Assembly (NCBI RefSeq): GCF_028712165.1
Contig: NZ_JAQTQR010000010.1
Location: 1 to 49,310, forward strand
DNA length: 49,310 nucleotides
Origin: Sulfuricurvum sp.
GTDB taxonomy: Bacteria; Campylobacterota; Campylobacteria; Campylobacterales; Sulfurimonadaceae
Reading direction: 5' to 3'
The notes beneath the pieces are model-generated. The model saw nothing but the letters and a program-made list of their open reading frames with translations, searched no databases and had not been told where the DNA came from. The translations under genes were made by a program, and so were the position numbers. Of the stretch, positions 33,678-41,905 are shown piece after piece. Positions within the stretch are counted from its first letter, which is position 1; the number at the start of each line of letters is the position of its first letter.

Positions 33678-35777
33678 ATGAAGATCTATTCTCTTCTCTC
33701 GTTGGCAGCTACGCTCGCGCTGGCCACCGAGCCTGTCACTATTCAAAAAATTACAGTTGAATCCGATGTTGGTACATCAGACATCACTTCAACATCACTT
33801 GCTACCTCTAAATCAACAACTATGACCGGTGATACAGCTGCAATTCTCACTGATATTCCGGGAGTCAGTGTCTACAACATGGGAAGCAGAGCATCATTAC
33901 CGGTTATTCACGGGTTGGCAGATGATCGTGTCAAAATAGATATCGATGGCATGACCATAACTTCAGCATGTCCAAACCATATGAATCCGGCACTCTCTTA
34001 TATCGATACCTCTAAAATCCAAGCGATAAACGTTACAGCGGGTATTACACCGGTCAGTGAAGGGGGTGACAGTATCGGCGGAACTATTACCGTAAAATCC
34101 AAAGATCCCCTTTTTGCCCAAAAAGCAGGTGAAATTGTATTAGGCGGCGAAGTATCCGGTTTCTATCACAGCAATGGAGGAGCGCGCGGCGCTTCGGTAA
34201 ATGCAACGGCAGCAAATGACAAAATCAGTATCAGTTACTCGGGATTCGCCGAAAAAGCCGGAGATTACAAAGACGGTAACGGTAAAATTGTTAAATCTAC
34301 TCTGTATCAACAACAAAACCACTCCGCAACGGTTGCCTACAAAATTGACTCAGATGATATTGTCTCTCTTAAAATGACCAGAACAAATGCAGACTTTATC
34401 GGTTTCCCAAACGAGTATATGGATATGCTCGGCAATAAATCGACATCGGGCAATCTAGCATACAAAGGAAAAGTAGGAGCACTATTCGTTGATGCTAATC
34501 TCTATCGTCAAAATACTGATCACTATATGAATAAAATTTTAAGTGAGCGCAGTGGAAATATGCCAATGAATACGGAGGCTAAAGAGAGTGGCATCAATTT
34601 TAAAGCAACATTGCCGCTGACTTCTACACAAACATTAAAATTCGGCGGCGATTATGACCGTTACCGTCTCAACGACTGGTGGCCAGCGGATACCGTTAAT
34701 AATATGCCGGGAATGAGTCCGAATACGTTTTGGAATATTAATAACGGAAAACGTGACCGTATCGGACTTTTTGCCGAAGCCAATTCACAATGGAATGAAA
34801 AACTTTCATCCGTCATAGGAGTTCGTACGGATATTGTAAGCATGAATACGGATGACGTAGTCGGTTATAACAGTACTAATAATGATCCTGTGGATGCAGC
34901 TTACTTTAATGCTTTAGATCATAAAAAACGAGATAATAATTTTGATTTCACCGCAGCTACAAAATACGAATACAGTAACACTACTGACCTAGAGCTCGGA
35001 TTTGCCCGTAAAACCCGTTCACCCAATATGTATGAGCGCTATGCATGGGCCGGAAGTTCCGGAACCTATAGTAATCCTATCCGAATGGATATGCGTATGA
35101 TCAACTGGTTTGGTGATGCTAACGGATATGCAGGGAATCTCGATCTTAAACCGGAAGTAGCGAATACGATAAGTGCTACATTATCCCTACACGATGCATC
35201 TGAAAAAGAGTGGGGAATAAAGCTTACCCCATACTATACCAAAGTCAATGATTTCATCGATATTCACCTTGTAAATACCGCTTCAAACATCAACTATTTT
35301 CAATTTGTAAATACCGATGCACATCTATTCGGTGCCGATCTCTCAGGATATACAACATTATGGGATAACGCTGATAACGGTAAAGGAACGCTTAAAGGAA
35401 ACCTGAGCTATACGCGAGGTTTCCGAGATAATGGCGGATCACTTTATCACATGATGCCGCTTCATGCAAAAGTATCGCTTGATCGTGTTAACGGTGCATG
35501 GAATAATGGAATCGACATTGAAACAGTAGCAGCCAAAGAGTCCGTTGATACGCTTAGAAAAGAGCCGATGACCCCGGGATATGCTTTGGTCAACCTTCGT
35601 ACCGGCTACGCATGGTCTAAACAACTGAATATGGACCTATCCGTCACAAATTTTTTCAATAAAGCCTATGCCCTTCCTCTTGGAGGAATCGATGTTGTAG
35701 ACTATGCAGCCAGTACCTATACTCCGTTACAGGGGATGGGACGTTCATTTAACGCAGCCCTCACCTATAAATTCTAA
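33678..35777 (+). CDS. TonB-dependent outer membrane receptor, OprC/NosA-like (probable copper)
   Basis: A 699-residue receptor with signal peptide (about 1-17), a plug domain (about 45-145) and a 22-strand-type barrel ending in RSFNAALTYKF, with a C-terminal Phe. In the plug, TSACPNHMNPALSYID gives CxxxM (C98, M102), and a barrel loop has HYM (H282, M284). As I recall it, OprC binds copper through CxxxM and HxM pairs, so this is probably a copper receptor rather than a siderophore receptor. No regulator is adjacent and no Fur box was evident. CcoI in this window would use imported copper. Confidence 0.88.
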   Translation: MKIYSLLSLAATLALATEPVTIQKITVESDVGTSDITSTSLATSKSTTMTGDTAAILTDIPGVSVYNMGSRASLPVIHGLADDRVKIDIDGMTITSACPNHMNPALSYIDTSKIQAINVTAGITPVSEGGDSIGGTITVKSKDPLFAQKAGEIVLGGEVSGFYHSNGGARGASVNATAANDKISISYSGFAEKAGDYKDGNGKIVKSTLYQQQNHSATVAYKIDSDDIVSLKMTRTNADFIGFPNEYMDMLGNKSTSGNLAYKGKVGALFVDANLYRQNTDHYMNKILSERSGNMPMNTEAKESGINFKATLPLTSTQTLKFGGDYDRYRLNDWWPADTVNNMPGMSPNTFWNINNGKRDRIGLFAEANSQWNEKLSSVIGVRTDIVSMNTDDVVGYNSTNNDPVDAAYFNALDHKKRDNNFDFTAATKYEYSNTTDLELGFARKTRSPNMYERYAWAGSSGTYSNPIRMDMRMINWFGDANGYAGNLDLKPEVANTISATLSLHDASEKEWGIKLTPYYTKVNDFIDIHLVNTASNINYFQFVNTDAHLFGADLSGYTTLWDNADNGKGTLKGNLSYTRGFRDNGGSLYHMMPLHAKVSLDRVNGAWNNGIDIETVAAKESVDTLRKEPMTPGYALVNLRTGYAWSKQLNMDLSVTNFFNKAYALPLGGIDVVDYAASTYTPLQGMGRSFNAALTYKF

Positions 35778-35796
35778 CCTTGAACTGTTTCGTCAC

Positions 35797-35815
35797 TTCC
35801 CGCATCTTGCGGGAA
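35797..35815. terminator. Hairpin between the TonB receptor and Nudix genes
   Basis: Perfect 8-bp stem TTCCCGCA/TGCGGGAA with a 3-nt loop, touching the Nudix stop codon. No T tract follows on either strand, so it may act only weakly. Confidence 0.5.
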
Positions 35816-36373
35816 CTACAGTTGATTTTCTAAAAACCATCCGAAGCCGAACATCAATCCCGGAGTCTTGGCTTTCGTTTCATCCATTACGAATCCTCTA
35901 GCCTCATTGAGAGGAATCTCAATAACTTCTATCGATTCGACCCCTACACCACCGCCGTCACTTACTCTCATAGACTCATTAACACGGGCAGCATAAAGCG
36001 TTTGCACTGATCCGGCAAACCCAACAGCAGTATAAAAGGATGTTACACGTTCAATCTGCTCTATTGGGACATGATACCCGCACTCTTCGAGTATTTCTTC
36101 ATGCGCAATTTCAACAAGTGTTTTCTCTTTATCGACGATTCCCGCACACAGTTCATACGTGTATCCGTCGCTGTTTTTTAAATAAACGGGTGGACGAAAC
36201 TGTTTTACAACCACCAATGTTTCCCGCTCTTCATGATACAAAAGTATTGCTACACTGTCATGCACTTCAACCATATCCCAGATTTTTGGGAGATCATGTT
36301 GAACATACTCAATCCGTTTCGGCTTGACATATTCGGAGTACTCACACTCTATTATTCTTACGTTTTTGATCAT
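35816..36373 (-). CDS. Nudix hydrolase, nucleotide-sugar pyrophosphatase type
   Basis: A 185-residue Nudix protein resembling ADP-sugar or UDP-sugar pyrophosphatases. The Nudix box reads GIVDKEKTLVEIAHEEILEE then CGY: the essential EExxEE glutamates are kept, but the first Glu is Lys and the Arg of REUxEE is Glu. REERETLVVVKQFRPP and ELCAGI precede it, as in the sugar-pyrophosphatase group. It begins 9 nt after the Csd3-like gene, so the two are probably cotranscribed. Substrate is uncertain. Confidence 0.85.
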   Translation of the reverse strand: MIKNVRIIECEYSEYVKPKRIEYVQHDLPKIWDMVEVHDSVAILLYHEERETLVVVKQFRPPVYLKNSDGYTYELCAGIVDKEKTLVEIAHEEILEECGYHVPIEQIERVTSFYTAVGFAGSVQTLYAARVNESMRVSDGGGVGVESIEVIEIPLNEARGFVMDETKAKTPGLMFGFGWFLENQL

Positions 36374-36382
36374 GGGAGTGCT

Positions 36383-37582
36383 TTAAAAAGGTTTCGGTTT
36401 AAAGGTGTTAATATCGACATAATATGTGCGCTTATAATCAAAATACGGTTTTTTGACCGGTTTCGTTTGGAGAACATTTTTGAAAATACGATCCATTTTA
36501 TCCCGTATCGCCATAAAGACTTTCCGCTCTTTACCGCTAAATCCTTCGGTTTTTTTCTTCATAACACTCATCGGATTAATTGCAGTACTCCCCTCATACA
36601 TTCCAAAATGCAAGTGTGGACCGGATGAGAGACCAGAAGAACCAACATAGCCGATCACTTCGCCTTGTTTTACAGAGGAACCGTTATGGATACCGCTTCT
36701 AAACGATTTTTGATGCGCGTATAAACTCGTCAACCCGTTGGAATGGCGAATTTTTATGGTATTACCATACCCGCGAGACGATCCGGCAAAACAGACACGT
36801 CCATCTCCTGTCGCCAATATCGGCGTCCCCGGACGGGCACCGAAGTCTACTCCCAAATGGGCACGATAGCGGTGTAAAATCGGATGATATCGACTCTTGG
36901 TAAAACCGGAAGTAATACGTGGATTATTGATAGGGAACTTAAACAAAAATTTCTCATATTGCGCCCCTTTTTCATCATAAAAACGACCATCGGTATGACG
37001 GTAAACCGTGACCCGTTTTCCGTTAATTTCGACCATTGCACCGTGTACTTCAGGCATCGAGAACGGTTTGCCCAAACGGTATTTTTGGGTATAGACCAGC
37101 ACTATCGGTTCGCCTACTTTGAACCCTCTTCGGAAATCGACTTTCCCTTTGAACATTTTGACAAATTCCGAAGCGAGATTTTTAGACCCCGTCGCTTTTA
37201 CAATATCATTATAGGGAAGGCTTTGAATCGGTATATATAATATTTCAGTATTTTCCTGGCTTACAATAGGGATAACTTGGAGCTCATACCGTTTTTTAGG
37301 GGTATAGTAGATCTGTAGCTGCAATTCATCATTGACCGGTATCAGGATTTGCTGGATTAGATTTTTATCGTCCACAAGCATTTGACAATTTGCATTATAA
37401 GGGATATCTTCGGTGAGTTTTTGATCATCTTTATCAAGGTTGTAATAAAGGGATGACGGGAGTTTTGAACGCTCTAAAAATGTTAGAAAACTTTCACCGT
37501 TATTCCATTTAAACGATTTTACGGAGGCACCAAAGAGGAGTATAGGCAATAAAAGCAATAGAAAAATTCGGCCCATTCTCAT
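36383..37582 (-). CDS. csd3: M23 family peptidoglycan DD-endopeptidase, Csd3/HdpA-like
   Basis: A 399-residue periplasmic cell wall hydrolase with an N-terminal signal anchor (RIFLLLLLPILLFGA). Residues about 25-220 match the two N-terminal domains of Helicobacter Csd3 in layout. The LytM domain (about 235-345) has the zinc ligands in HLGVDFG and HLHFG, and AHQ in TSLYAHQ. Csd3 trims cross-links and helps set helical cell shape. The following PGBA_N gene and glcD echo the Helicobacter order, supporting the assignment. Catalytic residues look intact. Confidence 0.9.
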   Translation of the reverse strand: MRMGRIFLLLLLPILLFGASVKSFKWNNGESFLTFLERSKLPSSLYYNLDKDDQKLTEDIPYNANCQMLVDDKNLIQQILIPVNDELQLQIYYTPKKRYELQVIPIVSQENTEILYIPIQSLPYNDIVKATGSKNLASEFVKMFKGKVDFRRGFKVGEPIVLVYTQKYRLGKPFSMPEVHGAMVEINGKRVTVYRHTDGRFYDEKGAQYEKFLFKFPINNPRITSGFTKSRYHPILHRYRAHLGVDFGARPGTPILATGDGRVCFAGSSRGYGNTIKIRHSNGLTSLYAHQKSFRSGIHNGSSVKQGEVIGYVGSSGLSSGPHLHFGMYEGSTAINPMSVMKKKTEGFSGKERKVFMAIRDKMDRIFKNVLQTKPVKKPYFDYKRTYYVDINTFKPKPF

Positions 37583-37660
37583 CCTTGGTCAAAATACGCT
37601 TTAAGAGCGAAAAAAGAGTTAAATCATAGCAAAAATTCCATTTACAAAGATGTGTTAAGC

Positions 37661-37666
37661 TATAAT
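37661..37666 (+). promoter_or_regulatory. -10 box TATAAT for the PGBA_N-glcD-brkB run
   Basis: Perfect TATAAT 33 nt before ATG 37700. AAAGG lies 10 nt before the start. Confidence 0.55.
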
Positions 37667-37699
37667 CGTTATTAATTACTTTACCAAAAGGTTACCACG

Positions 37700-38494
37700 A
37701 TGCGCATTTGGCTTATCACACTTATCTCTTGCGGCGTTTTGAGCGCTTCGCCTATCAGTACGCCGTTACTTGATATAGATCATGACCGTGCTACGATTAC
37801 GGCAAACGATCTTAAAGAAGGAATGAGTGGATTTATTCTCCGAAAATTTGATGCAACCCACAGTACTATTATTGCCAATGCACGTGTTGAACAAACAAAC
37901 CCTGCCAATGGGCGTGCTATCTTACGCCTTAGTCCCTATGACGGTATTCGTCAAAACTCGCTTCCAAGCGGCAATTGGGCACCAAAACCCGCTGACACTG
38001 CTGTTTTAGCTTATGATTATGAACGCGCACTCCTTATTGCTCCCAACGATGATTCGTACGATAGTATTACCAAAAGTATTTCCGGTATCGAATGGGTCCA
38101 TCCGGATAACTATACTGCGTATCTTTCCAATGAAGGGCATCCTACTCCGCTAGTGGAAGACTTCAGTGATTATTGTACTGCCAACTCGGTAGGACTTCTC
38201 TACATCCAAAGTGCACAAACTCTCTTTACGCTCGATTGTAAAACTTTCGCTCTGTTGCAAACCACCCCGTCTTTGCAAAAAGTAGAAAAATCAGTGACCC
38301 CGTTTTATACACGTGTTCCAACCATCCGTGCTGCATGGTGGGGAAAGGGCAGTTCACGCCTGGAGAGCTATGAACCGTATTATCTGGAACAAATCGCTTT
38401 AAAAAATTCTCATAATAAAGAGCTATATGAGTTGTACAAAGCAAAATTTAGTGATAAAAGTGCACTATTGCGCAATTTCGAGATTAAGGAATAA
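37700..38494 (+). CDS. Exported protein of the plasminogen-binding (PgbA) N-terminal family
   Basis: A 264-residue secreted protein with signal peptide (IWLITLISCGVLSA). Segments such as LKEGMSGFILRKF, ERALLIAPND and GIEWVHPDNY with GHPTPLVEDFSDYC look like the PGBA_N domain, named after Helicobacter pylori PgbA. The Lys-rich C-terminal plasminogen-binding repeats of PgbA are not present. In H. pylori the gene also lies between csd3 and glcD. A host-binding role is unlikely in a free-living organism, so a cell envelope role is more likely (inference). glcD follows after 3 nt. Confidence 0.78.
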   Translation: MRIWLITLISCGVLSASPISTPLLDIDHDRATITANDLKEGMSGFILRKFDATHSTIIANARVEQTNPANGRAILRLSPYDGIRQNSLPSGNWAPKPADTAVLAYDYERALLIAPNDDSYDSITKSISGIEWVHPDNYTAYLSNEGHPTPLVEDFSDYCTANSVGLLYIQSAQTLFTLDCKTFALLQTTPSLQKVEKSVTPFYTRVPTIRAAWWGKGSSRLESYEPYYLEQIALKNSHNKELYELYKAKFSDKSALLRNFEIKE

Positions 38495-38497
38495 GCG

Positions 38498-39883
38498 ATG
38501 TTGTCCGCTCCTGCTATAGAATATTTTACCTCACTGCTCGGAAACGAGAATGTTTACAGTGATAAAGCCCACCTCATTGCGTACAGTTACGATGCAACAC
38601 GGGAACGATTCGAACCGGATGCGGTTTTGTTTCCGCGCCATGAACAAGACGTAAGCGATATTTTACGTTATTGCAACGAACACCGTATTGTTATCGTACC
38701 CCGCGGTGCCGGCAGCGGTTTCACCGGCGGCGCACTCCCAAGCAGCGGCGGGATTGTATTGGCGTTTGAAAAGCACATGAATAAAATTCTCGAAATTGAT
38801 ATGCAGAACATGGTTGCCATTGTCCAACCCGGTGTTATCAATATGGAGCTCCAAAAAGCGGTGGAAGAAGTAGGTCTTTTTTATCCGCCGGATCCTGCGA
38901 GTCAGGAGTACTCCACCATCGGAGGAAACGTCAATGAAAATGCCGGCGGTATGCGTGCCGCCAAATACGGTATTACCAAAGACTATGTTATGGCCATGCG
39001 CGCGGTTCTTCCCAACGGCGACATTATCAAAGCGGGAAAACGGACAATCAAAGACGTAGCCGGATACAATATCACAGGGATTTTAATCGCTTCTGAGGGG
39101 ACACTTGCCGTTACAACCGAAGTGACACTCAAACTCCTCTCCAAGCCGAAGATGACCAAAACCGCGATGGGAATTTTCCCGACCGTCCACACCGCGATGG
39201 AAGCAGTCTACAAAACCATGGCAAGCGGGGTAACCCCTGTTGCGATGGAATTTTTGGACAATCTCACTATCCGTTCGGTGGAGCAAGTCTATAAAAAAGG
39301 GCTTCCGATAGAGGCCGGAGCCATACTTGTTACCGATGTGGACGGAAATCTCGAAGAAGATCTTGATTTTCAACTCTCTCTTGTCGAAAAAGTATTCCGT
39401 GAAAACGGATGCAACGAGTTTAAAATTGCCCAAAACAAACAAGAAGCAAGCGATTTATGGTTTGCCCGCCGTAATGCCAGCCAATCGCTCTCCGTTTACG
39501 GGTCCAAAAAAATCAATGAAGACGTCACCGTTCCCCGCTCAGCATTGCCTGAATTGTTGGAGAGATTTGATGCTATCGCCAAAAAATACAATATCAACAT
39601 CCCCTGCTTCGGCCATACCGGAGACGGTAACGTCCACACCAACGTTATGGTAGACGGAAAAGATCCTGAACAGGTTAAAATCGGTTACGAAGCGATCCGT
39701 GAAGTATTCCAAGCAACCATCGATTTGGGAGGAACGCTCAGCGGAGAGCATGGAATCGGTTTGGCAAAAGCACCGTATATGTCGATGGCCTTCACCCTCG
39801 AAGAGATGGCGTTATTTCAATCGATCAAACGGGCATTCGATCCCAACAATATTCTCAATCCTTTAAAAATGGGACTTGAATAA
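38498..39883 (+). CDS. glcD: Glycolate oxidase / D-lactate-type FAD dehydrogenase subunit GlcD
   Basis: A 461-residue FAD-linked oxidase oxidising glycolate or D-lactate. The FAD-binding_4 domain has VPRGAGSGFTGGALPSSGG (about 67-85) and GGNVNENAGGMRAAKYG. The C-terminal half has GHTGDGNVHTNVMVDG and SGEHGIGLAKAPYM, both family motifs. No GlcE or GlcF gene is next to it; in Helicobacter it also stands apart. It begins 3 nt after the PGBA_N gene and 3 nt before brkB-family gene, so it is in a tight operon. Substrate is not decided by sequence. Confidence 0.92.
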   Translation: MLSAPAIEYFTSLLGNENVYSDKAHLIAYSYDATRERFEPDAVLFPRHEQDVSDILRYCNEHRIVIVPRGAGSGFTGGALPSSGGIVLAFEKHMNKILEIDMQNMVAIVQPGVINMELQKAVEEVGLFYPPDPASQEYSTIGGNVNENAGGMRAAKYGITKDYVMAMRAVLPNGDIIKAGKRTIKDVAGYNITGILIASEGTLAVTTEVTLKLLSKPKMTKTAMGIFPTVHTAMEAVYKTMASGVTPVAMEFLDNLTIRSVEQVYKKGLPIEAGAILVTDVDGNLEEDLDFQLSLVEKVFRENGCNEFKIAQNKQEASDLWFARRNASQSLSVYGSKKINEDVTVPRSALPELLERFDAIAKKYNINIPCFGHTGDGNVHTNVMVDGKDPEQVKIGYEAIREVFQATIDLGGTLSGEHGIGLAKAPYMSMAFTLEEMALFQSIKRAFDPNNILNPLKMGLE

Positions 39884-39886
39884 TCG

Positions 39887-40693
39887 ATGAATGTTAAAGC
39901 GGCACTAAGACATATCAGACTTTTTTTCCTGATGCTTTTTGATCGGGAAATTACCGTCTATGCGTCCAGTCTTAGTTTTTATACTATTTTCACGGTAGTA
40001 CCGCTTTTGATTATTTCACTCAGCCTGATAGCAAACGTTCCCGTATTTGAAGACCAATACGCCAAAATTCAAGTCTTTATTTTCGAAAATATGATGCCGG
40101 TTCAAACCGCCGCTGTTGCAGGATACCTCGAATCGTTTTTCCAAAATTCGGTACAACTAGGGGTGATCGGATTTGCAACCATGATTGTCTCATCACTTCT
40201 TTTTTTCCAAAACTTCGAACATATCGTCAGCAAAATTTTCAAAACACCTAAAAGAAAACTTTGGGATGCGATTACAACCTACTGGACACTCATTACCCTC
40301 GCTCCGATCATTCTTATCACATCGATGAGTTTAAAAGCCTATTTGGTTGCACATGTCAGTGGTATTGCACTTCAAGCCCTTTCTATTTTCCCTTTTATTC
40401 TGCTTTGGGGGATTTTCTTCGTCATCTACCACATCGCTGTAAATGCAGACGTTACCACAAAGGCTGCAGCTATCAGTTCATTTGTTGTAGCTATCGTTTG
40501 GGGAGTAGCTAAAAACAGTTTCATCCAGTATGTTTTTTACAACAAAACCTACGCAACGATGTACGGATCCTTTTCATCGCTCATCTTCTTCTTTTTATGG
40601 ATTTATGTTTCATGGATCATCGTTATCTACGGAATGAAGTTATGCTATCTGATAAACCGCGCTTCCCAACGTAGCGAAACCCAAAACGCCTAA
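39887..40693 (+). CDS. YihY/BrkB family inner membrane protein
   Basis: A 268-residue integral membrane protein with six hydrophobic segments, of the YihY (BrkB) family. FYTIFTVVPLLIISLS near 25-40, and FIQYVFYNKTYATMYGSFSSLIFFFLWIY near 207-235 are typical. Function is not known for the family; the old RNase BN label is wrong. It is last of the run from 37700. The 3' end overlaps convergent comEC by 54 nt. Confidence 0.88.
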   Translation: MNVKAALRHIRLFFLMLFDREITVYASSLSFYTIFTVVPLLIISLSLIANVPVFEDQYAKIQVFIFENMMPVQTAAVAGYLESFFQNSVQLGVIGFATMIVSSLLFFQNFEHIVSKIFKTPKRKLWDAITTYWTLITLAPIILITSMSLKAYLVAHVSGIALQALSIFPFILLWGIFFVIYHIAVNADVTTKAAAISSFVVAIVWGVAKNSFIQYVFYNKTYATMYGSFSSLIFFFLWIYVSWIIVIYGMKLCYLINRASQRSETQNA

Positions 40694-41905
40694 CGCCCAA
40701 AAAGAACCTTTCCAACGCATCGCGCTGAGTGCCAATACAATACTGAGTATTCCGACCCACATTGGAATCACCACATTTCGAAGCTCTCCTGAATCAAACA
40801 TTTTGATTAAACCAGCATCAAAAAGATCAGCCCACGGGCTCATGTGCAGTGCCAATACTGACGGATAATAGAGATTGAAAATCAGATTGATCGGAATTGA
40901 TCCGATATGCCACCAACTGAATGTTCCGAATATCGCCAGCGAAATCGGCAAAAGTACCAAATAGCACCAAATATTAAGTGCTAAAAATATCTGCCAAGGC
41001 TTCCAATGCTCATAATAGCGGATGAAAATAAAAATAGAGAGTACTCCGAAAGAAGAAAACCAAAAGGATAAAGAGAAAAAAAGTCTCGGAAAAAATGCGA
41101 GTAATAATCCAATTGCAATCATCAATGTTTGAGACGAAATAATCTTTATTCCCCGATCATAGAGACAATAACCTACTATGATCATCCCAAACGACCGAAT
41201 CATTGCCGGATTATATTCCAAGATCGAAAGATAGGCAAAAAGCAGTCCTCCCACGACTAAAAAAAGGTCCCGATTGCCGTGGCGATAAGGAAAATAGCGA
41301 TTTTGAACGAAACGATACGGGGTTCTGAGAAAGAAATAAGCTATCAAACTCAAAATCCCAAAATGGTATCCACTGATCGACAATACAGCACTCAACCCCA
41401 TTGCTCCAATCAATGACTGAAACTCTTGTGACATCGGCGAGTTGACAAACAATGCCCCATACAGTTCTTTCATACTCTGATCGCTATGTTGTGATGCAAT
41501 ACGTCGATACCATTGTTCTTTGAGACTTAAAGAGGGATACACTTCATAGATAGCTCCTCGAGTACGAAAGCCTTTAAGATAATCCAGAAAACTCACCTTC
41601 GCCACCTGAAGCTCGAGTAACACTTCTCGCCCTCGCAGATCACGCAGATACGGACTCATAATACATCGAACATTCGCACCGTTTTCCAGCCGAAATTTAA
41701 TGGAAGTTTTTGGTTTCTCCGAAATTAACCGAACTTCTTGATCGATTACTTCTGCACGTATCAGAGGATCATCGAATTTGACAAAATCTTTATATCGGAA
41801 ATATTCCCAACCGAGGGAAAGAGAAGTAATGAAAAGAAGCATGATGAAAAAGAACGACCCGCTTTTGAAATCAAAAAGTTCGACCCGCTCTAATTTTGAC
41901 ATCAA
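40640..41905 (-). CDS. ComEC/Rec2-type DNA uptake channel, short form
   Basis: A 421-residue membrane protein with a competence (ComEC) domain. Residues 18-36 form a hydrophobic N-terminal segment, followed by an OB-like part (about 50-105) and several membrane helices, including LSISGYHFGILSLIAYF. It ends without the metallo-beta-lactamase-like nuclease domain of long ComEC proteins (about 750 residues). It probably moves single-stranded DNA across the inner membrane. It starts 4 nt inside dnaB and is last in a leftward cluster that begins with two pseudopilin genes. Confidence 0.82.
   Translation of the reverse strand: MMSKLERVELFDFKSGSFFFIMLLFITSLSLGWEYFRYKDFVKFDDPLIRAEVIDQEVRLISEKPKTSIKFRLENGANVRCIMSPYLRDLRGREVLLELQVAKVSFLDYLKGFRTRGAIYEVYPSLSLKEQWYRRIASQHSDQSMKELYGALFVNSPMSQEFQSLIGAMGLSAVLSISGYHFGILSLIAYFFLRTPYRFVQNRYFPYRHGNRDLFLVVGGLLFAYLSILEYNPAMIRSFGMIIVGYCLYDRGIKIISSQTLMIAIGLLLAFFPRLFFSLSFWFSSFGVLSIFIFIRYYEHWKPWQIFLALNIWCYLVLLPISLAIFGTFSWWHIGSIPINLIFNLYYPSVLALHMSPWADLFDAGLIKMFDSGELRNVVIPMWVGILSIVLALSAMRWKGSFWALGVLGFATLGSAVYQIA

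Noticed and set aside
39083-39442. 119-codon minus-strand frame opposite glcD
   Set aside because: Antisense shadow; no ribosome site or domain.
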